Made by a program: the position numbers and the translations under genes | Notes under the pieces: generated by a model | What the model saw: only the letters and a program-made list of their open reading frames with translations | What the model was told of the DNA's origin: nothing | Databases searched by the model: none | Part shown: positions 35,147 through 48,500 of the stretch, one piece after another | Layout: every line of letters begins with the position of its first letter | How positions within the stretch are numbered: position 1 is the stretch's first letter | Assembly (NCBI RefSeq): GCF_965363235.1 | Contig: NC_134849.1 | Coordinates: forward strand, 49,980,122 to 50,044,121 | Direction: 5' to 3' | DNA length: 64,000 nt | Origin: Mytilus galloprovincialis | Lineage: Eukaryota > Mollusca > Bivalvia > Mytilida > Mytilidae

Positions 35147-38100
35147 ATGAATTCGTTTGCGGCCATTTGTACTTACTTGTTTATACTTAGTGATATTTTG
35201 AATATATTTGAATGCAAAGTAGGATTTCATAAAGACATGTCTATGGATATTGCATTCCCACCGGTCATCAAACATACATCATCATCTGCCATCCCACTCG
35301 GACATCTGAGACCATTAGGTAAGTTCTATATAGTCAATGGGTTATTTATAGTCAACGTTTTGATTTGGCACCACTAGGTAAGCTCTAGTCAATATTTTTT
35401 ATTGTTAACATTAGTTAAATTCTAGTTAATGTTTAGCTATGAAAACATTTGCTTAGTCTATAGTCAATGTTCCTCTATTGGACCACTTGGTCAGTTCTAG
35501 TCATGGTTTTCTCTGACACCAATAGGTAATTTTTAGTTGATGTTTTTTAATTTCACAATTAGGAAAATTATATTCATTGTCATCCTATGGGACCACTAGG
35601 TAAATTCTAGTCAATGTTATTAGACGGTACCGCACAGACCAATTGCTATGCTCGAACCATCACGGTGTTCTTGTGGTAGCTTGTTCGTCCTCAGTGTGAG
35701 AAGTCATGGTTTCGATCTGGTTAAGAGTAGATGTCGTATGAATGCCAACGAAACAACTAAGTCAAACAGAGTCCAGATGACGATAATTTAAGTAACTACA
35801 AGTTACCGTACGACCTTCAACCATTAGTGAAACCCATGCATACCGTATTTTCATAAACCAATACATAAAAACAGATATAACTGACAAACACCATTGAATT
35901 TCAACGTTTTTAGCCCCTTATTTTGAATAGCAGGAACAGCAATATTTGTGTTAGTGCATTTTGCTATAAAAGAGGGACGAAAGATACCAGAGGGACAGTC
36001 AAACTCATAGATTGAAAATAAACTGACAATGCCATAGCTAAAAACAAGAAGACAAACAGACAAATAAAAGTACAGAAGACACAATATAAAAAAAAACAAA
36101 GATTAAGCAGCACGAACCCCACCAAAAACTAGAGGTGATCTTATGTGCTCCGGAAGGGTTAGCAGATTCTGCTCTATAACACATCTGTCGAAATGAATAC
36201 TTCATTTTGTTGCATATTCAATTAATTCCAATCGTTCTTGACTAATAGGTACAAAATAAACGCATTCTATAGTTTCTATATTATTTTGTTTTTTTATTAA
36301 AGGATATCAACGGAAACCAGCTGGTAAAGTTAAAGAAATCTTAGACATGCCCGATGCCCATTCATTTGAGATGAAATATGTCAAACAAAGTCGACCTGTT
36401 GTAATACGGGAAGCACTAAAAGACTTACCGGTATTTAATACTTGGAAAGAAGATAAATATTTAAAGGACAAGTAAGTCAAGTTAGAATACGATAGGTTTT
36501 TGGTAATTACTATACTATATAGTTGATCCTTTCTTGTCCTCTGTCGATGTACATTTAACCATTTTAGAAAATTCCGGTTTGATGCATATATTGTATTGTC
36601 TGTCTCCATATAACACACATCTTTAACGCTAAGATTAATGAAATTTACAGTTACAATATAAAGCAAAAATGTTAATGAGGAATGAATTATTGTTTAACAA
36701 CGGCAGGTTCAGGTATACTTGGAGGTGTTTGGTTAATCAGGCCCCAACCCCCTTTTTTTTAACCACACCATGTAGGGATATGACCCAATTTTTCTGTGTT
36801 ACAGATATTTTCTATAATATTTTATATTTCAGCTTATTTTTTCTAATGTTTAAAAATGAAAACACAAAACTACATTGTATGTAGATTATTTGTGCCGCCC
36901 TAACCCTCTACTCTTAGAAGGTAGATCGAGTAGAGTATTGCCTACTATGGAATTTCTTATTAATATCTTTCAATTTATCCTCAATGATTCATTAGACTTT
37001 AAGAATAGAGAATTACAAATGATGAAGACTAAAGGTATATTATATATTTAAAAAAAAAATCAATATCCTTTTGCAAATTCAACGGAAATTAAAGCAGTAT
37101 AAGCACACGAGTTTTTCTCATGATATAGGGAATGCATATTAAGTTAACTGATAGAAAGGTACTATCTGGCCTTTGTTAGTCTTGTATTATTTTAACTTTT
37201 AGTTTCTTGTGTACAATTTGGAGTTTAGTATGGTGTTCATTATCACTGAACCAGTATATATTTGTTTAGGGGCCAGCTGAAAGACGCCTCCGGGTGCGAG
37301 AATTTCTCGTTGCATCGAAGACCTGTTGGTGACCTTCTGCTGTTGTCTGCTCTATGGTCGGGTTGTTGTCTCTTTGGCACATTTCCCATTTCCATTCTCA
37401 ATTTTATTATAAGGTTTAAAATTCAATGTACTGGGTTTAAAATTCCACATGAATCTGATAGAATAAAAATCGCATAAAAATATGTAAAAGCAAGGCTTAA
37501 AGAGCCACATTATTCAAATTTTCCCAAATTTTAATTTCTCATTTCCCTCACGATCCTTCAATTTTAAAACGATTGCAAAAAGTCTGAGGAGAAAATTTAC
37601 AATATAATATCATAATAATTTCCTTTTTACCAAATATCAAATATCAGGACTCTCTCTGTTTTCAATAATAGATTAGGCATTACTTGGACATATTGGATGA
37701 ACATTTTAGACCGAGGCGATAGCGAGGGGTGTTAATGTTTATATCATTAAAACTAACATTGTCTAACCAATTTATACCATATTCACTTCTTTGAGTGACA
37801 ATAACTATGAATCCTTTCAGATTCTAAAGAATCTAACCCTTATATGCTTTCTCTTAATTAATCATATAAAATAACTTTTGACATCATTTCTTTTTAGCTT
37901 AACACAAGATTAAAGGTTGTTAAAAGATTTCTAAAACTTAAATCATATTCCACACATCTTGCACATATAAATTGGCTCTTTTTAACTATTTGAACCAACC
38001 CATTAGTTGTTATGTTATTTATAGGCATGTTATATTTGCCACTGAACGTGGACGAAATAACAATTAAACACTTATTTATCATTCATTTGTCAGCCATCAA

Positions 38101-41100
38101 CTATTCTGATCAACCGAATAAAAACAGTACGCCAGTCCTTTTATTATAGCAAATTGTTATTGTTGTAGATTTGGTAATCTGAGTATAACAACGACAATAA
38201 AGAAACAGTTACAGAGACGAGTTCAGAGCCTTATGCAGTTCAAAAAATTTCTTCTAGATTATATGTATGATGACTGGTGGCTTGCGACCACGATGCCAAA
38301 AGAAATGGCAGATGAACTTCCTGTAGGTAGCCTTGTTCTTTCTATAAATAGATTCTGGTACTTTTCTTTGAAATATAGCCCTTCATTTTTTTTAAGTAAA
38401 TGCCAGTGTACAAAAGGAAGCAGTGCTTGGAATACTAATTTTATGGAACTTAAGAGAATGAATAAAACCGCATTTATATCCTGTTGTGCTATACGTAAAA
38501 AAAGCCTGTATATATAATATACATATCAATTTAATCTTGCATTTATTAATTAAGAACTGCATCTTGCACTTTTAAAGTTATCAATTAATGAATTATCATA
38601 ATTTTTTATTGTTATATTCGATGAGATAAACATTTTTGTTTAACCTGTATATCTATCTTAAATATATTTGTTTATGTTTTATGTAGTAAATATTGATGTA
38701 AATAGTTTTTCCTTTGTTTTGTTTATGCTAATATTGGTGTAAATAGTTTTTCCTTTATTAGTAAATTGTGATGTGAATGTTTGTTTAGTTTTGCCACTTC
38801 TTTTCCTTAGCTTCCCGACTGTTTACGATGTGGCTCATACAGACAAAGATTACAGGAAGCAGAACTGTGGATGAGTAGTGGCGGAACAGCTTCATTACTC
38901 CATAGTCATGACGACCATAACATCCATTGTGTTCTGTTTGGAAGGAAAGATTTTATTGTGATAGATGAACAATACAAATCGTCTTTTGAATATACAGAGA
39001 AGGTATATTAGTAGTTTAAGCATATTCTTTTGTCTAAACTAAAGCAAACTAGATGAGACACAAGTAAATCATATGTATGAAGTCTTCTCCATAATACCAT
39101 AATACCATGTGAAATTATACAAAAAAGAGAAGATAATATGACACATGCGATCTTTTATATTTTGTTTCTTCGCTTTATATATTTGTATTCGTAATTTTGC
39201 ATGGTTGTTTCACAATATTATGGCTTTGTTAACGTATTTAAGTATTAGGTACACCTTGATGAATTATTCCTAACCTCATTAGTTGTTCGTCATTAGACGA
39301 AATATAAATTATGAGGGGGAAGATGCCAAAGGACTATAAAATCCCATAAGTCGTGAGAAACATATCACGTCATAGCAAAAAAAACAACAACAACCAAACG
39401 AAAGACGACGAAAGACTCAACACGTTCACAAAACACAAAACACAACACAAAACGAACCCCACCATGAAGTGGTGGTGATCGTAGATGCTTCAGAAAAGTT
39501 AGCAGGTATTTGTCCATTAAAAGCACCTGTCGTGTTATTTTTATTTTTCATCATTTAGACGAATTCACGAAACTAAGTAATTTCATAAACATATTTCTTT
39601 TTATCGTTGTCAGTACCACAATGCCGGCTCTGGATTCTCAAAGTTAGACATGGATATGATAAACATGTTCAAAAATAAAGACATTGCTAATATACCATGG
39701 TCGTATGCCACAATAAATCAGGGAGACTGTATACTCATCCCAGCTGGTAGGTTATTATGTAGTATATATTGTTGTAAATAAACGTCCGGATGTTTGTGAA
39801 TTCCTAGCACTGAAATAAAGCAAGAATTGTGAAAATAATCACAGAAACATGCAATCAATGAAAGTTCAGAGTAAAGGCACCTTATTGAGTTATAGTCGTT
39901 TCCCTCGGCCACCATATTGGTTGATTCACCAATTTAAGGCACCGAATTAAAAGATGTGGTACAAGCATATCTGATAAAAGATCTTTAATAATACAAATCG
40001 TTGAAGAAAACAAGGCTTACGCATTTTTCTTTGTTGTAGCGATTACAATTCAATACATATGTATGATTTATGAAGGAATTTGCGCACGTTGATAACAATA
40101 TTTGCGGTGAAGGGAAATAACTCTTACTGAAATTAATTCAATCGAAAATTCTTTGGTAGAAAAAGAAATGAAAAATATTCATTTGGTAAATATAGACAAA
40201 AATATTTTTATGCCCCATGCACCTGGGGCGTCTGTCCTTCTGTACCACTCAGGTTAAAAGTGTTTGGTCAATGTAGTTTTTAATAAAGTTGAAGTCCAAT
40301 CAACTTGAAACTTAGAACACATGTTCCCTATAACTGATCTTTCTAATTTTAATGCGAAATAAGAGTTCTTATCCCAATTTCGCGATCCACTGAATATAGA
40401 AAATTATAGTGAACGTGGGGTACCCGTGTACTATGGACGCATTTTTCGTGACATTTTGCATGACATTCTTATAATATGAAAGAAAATAGATAGGCACATA
40501 ACTGACTACCCATCATTGCAGACGTCGACTAAAATAATAGTAAAAGTAACTATTTTTTAGGTTATTTACATCAGGTCAGGTCATATGGTCGTGGTATCTC
40601 CTTCAGCATATTATTTGCTCCGTCTAAAGTGTTTGATTCATCAGATTGTAAGCTTACCACTGATGAGAATGGACAGAAGAAAGAAGAAAGATTGTCTGAT
40701 GCAGCGTATGTTTGGGTTGTTAGAGATTCTAAAAGAGTAAGTTAATTGATAATATAATGCATGTAAAATGTTTTCCCGATATATCTTTGAAGATTTTAGA
40801 ATACAATATTTCTTTTCATATTTGCCATTAAGGTATACTAGGTTTGGGAATATGGTAAATTAATTATCAGTCTACTTTAAAAATCAATAAGTCGTTTCAC
40901 AAAAAAAAAAAAAAAAAAAATGCACAGCCCTTTAGGTTTTTCTCATTGTACTAAAATAAGAAATCTCTCTAAAATAAGAAAAGGTTAAAGAACAACCATT
41001 AATAAGGCTGCATCTTTGATGTCAATGCGTAGGATTATAAGTCTAATGTACTATTGCTATACTTCATCAAATGATTTGTTTATTTCAGCAAATATCTGCA

Positions 41101-42830
41101 ATGAACATGGAACCATCTATTTTGAAGAAATACCTTGATTTATTATTGAGGGCTGATGATGAAATTCACTATGAAAAATTTGAACATTTCTTTGAAGATG
41201 CTTTGGAACAGGTAAATGTATACATCCAGATGTAGATCTGTAATGCTTGTTACATACATCCAGATGTAGATCTGTAATGCTTGTTACATACATCCAGATG
41301 TAGATCTGTAATGCTTGTTACATACATCCAGATGTAGATCTGTAATGCTTGTTACATACATAGCTAAAATAGACTTTACAATGAAAAGTGTATAAACTTA
41401 TTATTAATCTAGGCATAATTTAGAAATGATCCATGTAAACTTGTCACTCCTTTGAATAAACTTATTCTTAAAGGTTACCAATTCAACACTGTTAAAAGAT
41501 CATTGAATATTGTTTTTATTGGTATGAATATTGATTTTGTTATCAGTAAATTATACACATTCATGGATCTACAACCTGTCGATACCTGTAACTTGGCATT
41601 GCACAAGGTCATGTTTTTCTCTGACTGTTTATGACGTCTTTTATCTAAATCCATTGGATGTTGGATGTGTACGGATTGATAGTTTAGTCTTAGATGCATG
41701 AATTTTTTTTATTAGTTGTTAGTGGCTTTGAACTAGCTGTCAGATAACTGCGAGTACTCTCAGATTTGTTCATTGTGTCTTTTTGTGTTGGGATGTATAA
41801 GTACCCAGCCACGCCCACTTGTTTTTTTTTTTTTTTGTCCATCTGATGAGTTAAGCCTTTTTCATTTTATTTTTATAGTTCGCTCTTATGTTGTACTGTT
41901 ATACCACTGTCCCAGGTTAGGGGAGGGTTGGGATCCTGCTAACATGTTTAACCCCACCACATTATTTATGTATGTGCCTGTCCAAAGTCAGGAGCCTGCA
42001 ATTCAGTGGTTGTCGTTTGTTTATGTGTTACATATTTGTTTTTCGTTCATTTTTTTTTACATAAACAAGGCCGTCAGTTTTCTCGTTTGAATTGTTTTAC
42101 ATTGTCTTATCGGGGCCTTTTATAGCTGTCTATGCGGTATGGGCTTTGCTCATTGTTGAAGGCCGTACGGTGACCTATAGTTGTTAATGTCCGTGTCATT
42201 TTGGTCTTTTGTGGATAGTTGTCTCATTGGCAAACATACCACATCTTTTTTTTTATGTAATGTAACCATTGGTGGAAGATCACATGCTGACACTGAGATG
42301 TCTATTTTGTAAAATAATCTGTCGTTAAATTGCTATCTCATTGAATTTTATACACACTACTCATTTTAATTCATGTACATATTTCGTCTGCCTCATACAA
42401 AATGTTACTATTCATAAAATATTTAGCCGACTGTAAACAAAAGTTTGTTCATACAAATAAAAATGAAAAGAACCGTGATTTATTTAATATAAATGCCAGA
42501 TTCAAAGAGACTTTAACATATACACAGGTGTATTGAAGCATTTAAAGCATCGCTTACAAGTTATTTGTTTTTGAATGATTTGTTTAGATTTCTTTACCAA
42601 TATCTCTATAGTTATTTTTTTTGAAACAATACTTTTCTTTATTCTATTTATAGTATCCTGACCATACCTCAGCCAGAGAGGCATTCGATGTTCTAACAGA
42701 TAAACCTGGACAGACAGAGCTGACCAGAGACCACTTGGAAAATATAAAACCTAACAAACTTGTACATCTTTCTAGAATATTTAATGATGCACGTACAAAA
42801 CAAGGCAACTTTGTACGTGACGAACTTTAA
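35147..42830 (+). CDS. ER-lumenal JmjC (cupin_8) 2-oxoglutarate oxygenase with C-terminal RDEL, eight exons, complete
   Basis: Exons: 35147-35318, 36303-36471, 38169-38322, 38811-39002, 39614-39746, 40561-40736, 41089-41211, 42654-42830. All have GT/AG borders and consistent phases, giving 1296 nt, 431 residues plus TAA. Two stop codons (TAATAA) lie directly before the ATG, fixing the start. The N-terminus (residues 5-20, AAICTYLFILSDILNI) is hydrophobic and looks like a signal peptide. The JmjC core is in exons 4-6: SSGGTASLLHSHDDHNIHC, then GRKDFIVID, NAGSGFSKLD, INQGDCILIPAGYLHQVRS. Predicted Fe ligands are His196, position 198 (His where the family has Asp/Glu) and His277; Lys211 is placed to bind 2-oxoglutarate (FIH spacing of +15 from the first His). 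Exons 7-8 (DDEIHYEKFEHFF; AFDVLTDKPGQTELT) resemble degenerate EF-hands. The protein ends RDEL, a KDEL-type ER retrieval signal. Family membership is secure; substrate and exact orthology are unknown. Confidence 0.92.
35967..36190 (+). repeat. Dispersed repeat in JmjC intron 1
   Basis: Phrases GGACAGTCAAACTCATA, AAATAAACTGACAATGCC, AAGACAAACAGACAA and GTGCTCCGGAAGGGTTAG match the copy at 43557-43790. A related degenerate stretch at 35725-35850 is the reverse of the 29.6-kb repeat. Confidence 0.7.
37270..37400 (+). repeat. Dispersed repeat in JmjC intron 2
   Basis: Contains GAAGACCTGTTGGTGACC, TTCTGCTGTTG and GGTCGGGTTGTTGTCTC. I recall these strings as a frequent interspersed repeat in mussel sequence. 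No function is implied. Confidence 0.5.
39300..39540 (+). repeat. Degenerate dispersed repeat in JmjC intron 4
   Basis: Its last third carries ACGAACCCCACCATGAAGTG, GGTGATCGTAGATGCT and AGTTAGCAG, paralleling the end of the repeats at 35.97 and 43.56 kb. Confidence 0.5.
40200..40450 (+). repeat. Dispersed repeat in JmjC intron 5
   Basis: Phrases such as CCAATCAACTTGAAACTTAG, ACACATGTTCCCTATAA and GGGGTACCCGTGTACTATGG read like a common molluscan interspersed repeat. There is only one copy in this window, so the call rests on memory. Confidence 0.4.
41214..41360 (+). repeat. 34-bp minisatellite directly after JmjC exon 7
   Basis: Four near-perfect copies of TACATACATCCAGATGTAGA plus TCTGTAATGCTTGT begin within ten bases of the exon 7 donor (CAG|GTAAATG). 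Confidence 0.9.
41705..42250 (+). repeat. Dispersed repeat, longest copy, JmjC intron 7
   Basis: Runs from GTTGTTAGTGGCTTTGAACT through GCGAGTACTCTCAGAT, CAGGAGCCTGCAATTCAGTG and GAAGGCCGTACGGTGACC to TCATTGGCAAACATACCACA. It is the fullest of the related copies in the window. Confidence 0.75.
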
Positions 42831-42868
42831 ACAATAATATTAAAACATATATTTTCATTTTTTATATA

Positions 42869-42874
42869 AATAAA
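42869..42874 (+). promoter_or_regulatory. Polyadenylation signal of the JmjC gene
   Basis: AATAAA lies 39 bases after the TAA stop of the JmjC gene, inside an AT-rich stretch. It is the first canonical hexamer downstream, so a very short 3' UTR is likely. AATAAA is frequent by chance in DNA this AT-rich, so this is a probable rather than proven site. Confidence 0.5.
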
Positions 42875-43556
42875 AGATTCATGTAATACTGTAATATTTA
42901 TAACAAAATACATTTACATGAAACTGATTCACAACAAAATAACTCTTCTTCTTCAATTCATATATATTTAGATTTCATATGAAAAATATGTATTGCTGTG
43001 CCTGGTCCACATTTGATTTTCCGATATCAGTACTGTAAATCTAATAAGATTGAAACCAATTATTTAGTTTGAAATTTTATTTTGAGAAGAACAAGATTTA
43101 TTAAGTGCTTATAATCAATTTCCTTTATTAACTTCTACACACTTTATGTTAACAAAGCCATAAATGAATGTACCTCTTTTGATAACGAATGTGGGGTCAA
43201 GTCCCCATGAATCTATTTCACAAAAGGGTAATTTTTCTAAATGTCCTTTAATCTTTGCTAACATTCGCTCTTTCATAGATTCATAAAGTTATTTTTTAAA
43301 TAGATTTTACAACATTTTGGCGTATTTTCGTATAATGGTGTAAACATAAAAATAGAAGGACACTGTTTATCAAAATTTCTGTAAAAAATAATTCATTATA
43401 TCTCAGATTCAAGTAAACGATGTCATTCATTAATGCAATATATTTAACAAAAACATGAAAAAAACATGAATGAATTATCTTCAGGAGGAATGTGTAGCAC
43501 GGAAATCATTTACTAGATGGAATGGATACATTTAACAATGTTTTTTTATATATATA

Positions 43557-43790
43557 AAAAGGGACGAAAAATACCAAAAGGACAGTCAAACTCATATAAA
43601 TCGAAAATAAACTGACAACGCCATGGCCAAAAATGAAAAAAAGACAAACAGACAACAATAGCTCACACAACATAGAAAACTAAAGAATAAGCAACACGAA
43701 CCCGATAAAAAAACTAGGGGTGATCTCAGGTGCTCCGGAAGGGTAAGAAGATCCTGCTCCACATGTGGCACCTGTCGTGTTGCTTATGTT
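43557..43790 (+). repeat. Dispersed repeat downstream of the JmjC gene
   Basis: Shares GGACAGTCAAACTCATA, AAATAAACTGACAACGCCA, AGACAAACAGACAA, AGCAACACGAACCC and GGTGCTCCGGAAGGGTAAG with the copy in JmjC intron 1. Confidence 0.7.
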
Positions 43791-44500
43791 ATAACAAATC
43801 CGGTAAATAGTCTAATTCGGTAGGTCACATCATGAAAGGGAAGGGGATTGAAGTTACGTCATTGCTATTAAATTCCAATTGGCATTTTTTTAATTTCGCA
43901 TGTTTACTACTCGGTTGATGTCACAGCTGGTGGATTGAAATCAATGACTTTAATGAATACGTATTTTACAAGTTATTTTACACATATGAAATCTGTTTTC
44001 TGGGTATGAAAAATAAAATACAGCGCAAATGAAACAGCTTAAATAGAACAATTGACACAAAGGAACTGCTGCCTCACAAGTTCGATAATGAAGACTTCTG
44101 TAATAGGTTAAGACATGTATTATTTTGATAGTTTGGAATTTATCTGCTTGTATGAGGATGTGGGTGGTGTTTACAGAATAGAGAATAATGGGGTGGGGTA
44201 TAAAGAAGAGAGAAAAATGGACCAGAAAAAGGGGAATAATGGACAAAAAAGTATAAAGAATAGAGAAAAATGAAAAAGAATTAAAGAATTCAGATATGAA
44301 GGACCCCCACACTCCGCCCATCTATACAGTCTTGTATAGCGACCCCAAATTTGTTGCATCCCAGGTTATTCTCCTGATTGATAGATGTTCCCCATCTTGT
44401 ATTTTATGTTTGTCCATTTAGGTCGTATTTTGGGGATACTGTATATCAACATTTTATACCTTCTCGTTTCTTCTTGTTCAGTTAGATCAATAATAATTAT

Positions 44501-44618
44501 AGTGTTATTTAAAACTATATGTTTCTGTATTTGCCCTGTTATAGATTCGAAGCTAGCTGCATTGGCACCGAAACTCAAAAAAGTCGACGGCCAATACAGC
44601 TGATCGAGAATCTATATA
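44501..44618 (+). repeat. Diverged copy of the AGTGTTAT inverted-repeat element
   Basis: Follows the 56050-56185 element in order: AGTGTTAT, TTTCTGTATT, ATAGATT, then GGCCAATACAGC and GAATCTATA. The right terminal repeat is lost. Confidence 0.55.
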
Positions 44619-45124
44619 TAATAAAGGCTTAAATGATAAACAGGTTGTTCATAACAGTTTTATTGAATGAATTTTATTCTTCTATTAAACTTGAAACAAT
44701 ACAGGAAATCCTATTTTGAACGATTATTTCCTATTCACGATGTATATGTGCCAGTATTGTTGAGATATCTGACTTCCCGTCAAAGAATCTTTGTAGAAAG
44801 GGTCTTAGTGAATATAAAAAAGAAGATGTATAGTGATTGCCAATGAGACAACTCTTCACAAGAGAACACAATGATACCATTCTGTTAGCATATTATAACA
44901 TTAACTGTCTCAAAAAGAACTATATATATTATGCATATTAAAATTATGCCAATTAAAGTATCTAAAAAATACAAGTAGAGCAAATGACTTACCCTCAAAT
45001 ACAACAGTTACAATAAAAAAATGGAAAATGAGGTATGTAAATAAATGAGGATGATTCATAACAGGAATAATATATTTACACGTATTTACATAAGACAAAT
45101 AACAAAATTAAATCTATCACAAAA

Positions 45125-45265
45125 ATGTATATAACTGGCACCATAAAGAAACATATAGAAATACAAACTCTTTTAAAATACAAGACTTAAATCACTTGAA
45201 GTGTATAACTGGCACCATATAGAAACATATAGAAATACAAACTCTTTTAAAATACAAGACTTAGA
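45125..45265 (+). repeat. Tandem duplication of about 72 bp
   Basis: GTATA.AACTGGCACCATA, AGAAACATATAGAAATACAA and ACTCTTTTAAAATACAAGAC occur twice in direct succession. Confidence 0.85.
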
Positions 45266-45546
45266 TCAAGTGTGGATCCATTGTAATTGTAACTCCAACC
45301 AAAATAGAAAACAATATTCTCACAGAAATGGCAAATCAGGCATAGTTGTATTTAGCGGACGGTAAAACTCGAGTCTTAAATACCTGCTCGCTCAGCCAGC
45401 ATTACTTTGGTTCCGACAAATCCAGGTTTACAATATCAAAACGACAGTATCGAGGTAAGCTTCGACAAAAATCAAACTGTGGTAGACGTTGGTAAAAAGT
45501 AATCCTTTGTCAGTTTAAAAGATGTTCTAAGAGTGTTGCTGCATAA

Positions 45547-48500
45547 TCAGGAATCTTTGTTGAAGGGTAGTTCTAGATGTTCAATGAAAGATTCGGTCAA
45601 CATTCTTGCTCTTCTGACCTTGAAAAATAAGAAAGATTTATTTTTTTTGGTGGTGAAAGAACGAAAAAAACACATGTGCAAAGAGGTAGAAAATAAGAAT
45701 GGTTATACATGTACTACGCTAACCTGAATTTATGTTCATTTTCAACCTTGAAGATTGATTAGAACTAGTTATAGGGGATCATGTCTTACTGATGATTTTT
45801 AGTGTGTACATTTTTCATTATTAATTACAGTTAGTGCATAAAATAAACATCATAAATAAATTGGTACTTAGGAAGTTATTAAACACTCCTATACGTATAA
45901 ACTGACAATTTCAGCTATGTTGGTATATTTACAAACGCTTTCTTGCTTATCTTTTGTAATGTATAGGCTACAGGTTTTCCTTATCTGTAAGAGTTTTGTT
46001 TTACAAATTAGAAAAAAAAAATGATCACGTGATTGAGCTGTTGAATGGACAGCAAACTGTGTTTTCTCAGTATTTTTAAAGGTTCTTTTGAACCTTCCAT
46101 CAATATCTAGCTTAACATCCCTTATCATGCTTATGTAATAATATTATCAATATATCAAAATTTACCAGCATTGGTCGACAGGTTTATCAGTAAAATACAC
46201 AGAAACTGTGGCAGCCATAGCTTCTCGCAAACTGCATGCCGTCCGAAGATCATTATTGCAGATTAAACTTTCTATTTATTTTTTATTTACAAAACAATAA
46301 ACTTAAACGCAAAAATTGATCAACATTGTCATCTTATGGCAGAAACTCATGATAGGATTTGACTGACGATCTCAGACTTTTTTAACTGGTTTGAACATTG
46401 TTTTTCTCGCTTATCTATTTTATATCTAAAGCACATGCAGGGACTCGGTTAGCAGATTAAAATTTTGTAAATCAATGTTTTTAATTTATTTTTTATCATT
46501 TCCTGTCTATTTGCATTACTTTATTATGGTATTATAAGGAGTTATCGTTGTGGTAAACGCATCGACCCGGAAGTTTCCGAATGAAAAGAGTTATCTCCCA
46601 TTTCGTCTATCATATTGAAAACGACATGTTTGCCAGTTACGTTGCTTTCGCCGGGAAATTTGAATATTCTGACACGAATGCAACTGAAGCTACGTAAGGA
46701 TTCTGTTAATCCACAAATCAAAACTGGCATGTGATAGAAGAATAATTTCGGAAGAAAATGAGTGCTTTTGTAAGGCATATAGAAATTTATTGATATTTTT
46801 AATTATTTTTTATCTAAAGTAGGGAAGGCAATTCAAGATGGCAACTTAGATCCCTTTAGGATTTTTAAGTATATGGATATGGATAGTAAACTGCACATTG
46901 CCAGAAAACAAAGAAATAGTGATGGCAACGTTAAATACGATAATAAAGTAATGCAAATAGACAGGAAATAATAAAAAATAAATTAAAATCATTGATTTAC
47001 AAAATTTTAATCTGCTAACCGAGTCCCTGTGATCTGAAGTTCTATCTATCTATGATCTTCAAAAGTAAAAGTAAACAAGCAAATATCGAAAATTACTTCT
47101 TATAAGCGTCATATATTTCGACAGATTTCGGTTCACATTGGCCAAATAATTTCAAATGAGAGTTTTTTTTTTGTAAAATGAATTGCGACGACGACGGACA
47201 ACAAGAGAAGAAACACATAGCTCATTTAACAACTAAGAATTAAGTGAACTAAAGACGAATGACAAACATAAGTCAAAAAACATAATTTATTTCGTTTAAC
47301 AAATTGGCTACAGAGATATAATTTTACTTATCACATTCAAACTTTGAAATCTATAATTATAAAAAAACTAATCGAAAATGAGTAGACATAAAAACAAAGT
47401 TCTTCGTAATCTTAGGCTATGAACCTTTTGCTATATTAATTTCTACTTTGAATTAGTCTCTCAAAATAAAGCCTGCATGAATTTCACTTGCAATAAAACA
47501 CAAACGACAATATATACTCAAACAATGTTCAAAGGTAAGGTACCTGTTTAAACAACAACAAAGTATTAGCTTAAAACTTAAGAGGACAGATCTAACATAA
47601 ACAAACATAAAATTACAAAGTTAATAAAAAGTTTCTTTGCTATCCATAAGACTTCATATTACCTGTGAAGAATCATGTGGTGTAGCATCCTGTATTCCAC
47701 GCTTTGGAGGTAGGTCATCTAAAATATAGAACAAAATATGTCATCTAAAATAAAGAACAATACTTAATGAATGGCTATTATTTATTTTGAATTTTGTTGA
47801 ACCATAAAATTAATTTTTGACTCTTCACATTGAATAATCCGCGAAGCGGATTATGTAAAATGTGAAGAGTCAAAAATTAATTTTATGGTTCAATAGATTC
47901 AAAATAAATTATTGCCATTCATTATAAATAAATTTCTATCAAAAATAAAGCTCAAAGAACTTTTTATATTATTTATATTAACAATAACAACGTACACACA
48001 TGTTGGCGTATGAATACACAACGTCAGAGTGGGCGTGTCGCCATGAAAATTGACAACATTGAAAATAAAACTAATTATTTTAACCAATCAGAAGACAGTT
48101 AATACACCAAATTTATTTATATGTATATGTCATCTAGAAAAGAAAGAACAACGTTTGTCATCTAAAATAAAGAAAAAATATAAGATAAATAAAATAAAGA
48201 ACAACGTATAACATTTTAGATAAGGAACACGATATGTCATCTTAAATAAAGAACTAGATATGTTATCTTAAATAAAGAACAATACTTGTCATATGAAATA
48301 GTGAACAAGATATGTCATCTAAAATAAAGAACAACGTAGGTCATTCAAAAATAAAGAACAAGCTATGTTATCATAATTAACGAACAAGATATGTCATCTA
48401 AAATAAAGAACAAGATATGTCATTCAGAAGAAAAACAACGTATGTCATCTTTAAATACAGAACAACGTATGTCCCCTTTAATAAAGACTTAAGATATGTC

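Larger units (their letters stand above)
42831..45546. other. Intergenic region between the JmjC gene and the convergent 153-residue gene
   Basis: Both neighbouring genes end here (tail to tail). It holds dispersed repeats (43557-43790), a diverged copy of an inverted-repeat element (44501-44618), a fragment at about 44835-44880 with GATTGCCAATGAGACAACTC, and a 75-bp duplication (45125-45265). No further gene was seen. Confidence 0.55.

Noticed and set aside
35660..35725. Possible tRNA-derived SINE head (GGTAGCTTGTTCG then GGTTTCGATC)
   Set aside because: Both internal promoter boxes deviate from the consensus and no cloverleaf can be drawn; kept only as a weak possibility.
38233..38517. Reading JmjC exon 3 as a 94-residue protein of its own
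   Set aside because: The frame runs past the donor at 38322 into the intron; only 38169-38322 belongs to the gene.
46542..46778. 78-codon minus-strand frame inside the inverted-repeat element
   Set aside because: No domain, no homologous second copy in the window, and no transposase motifs.
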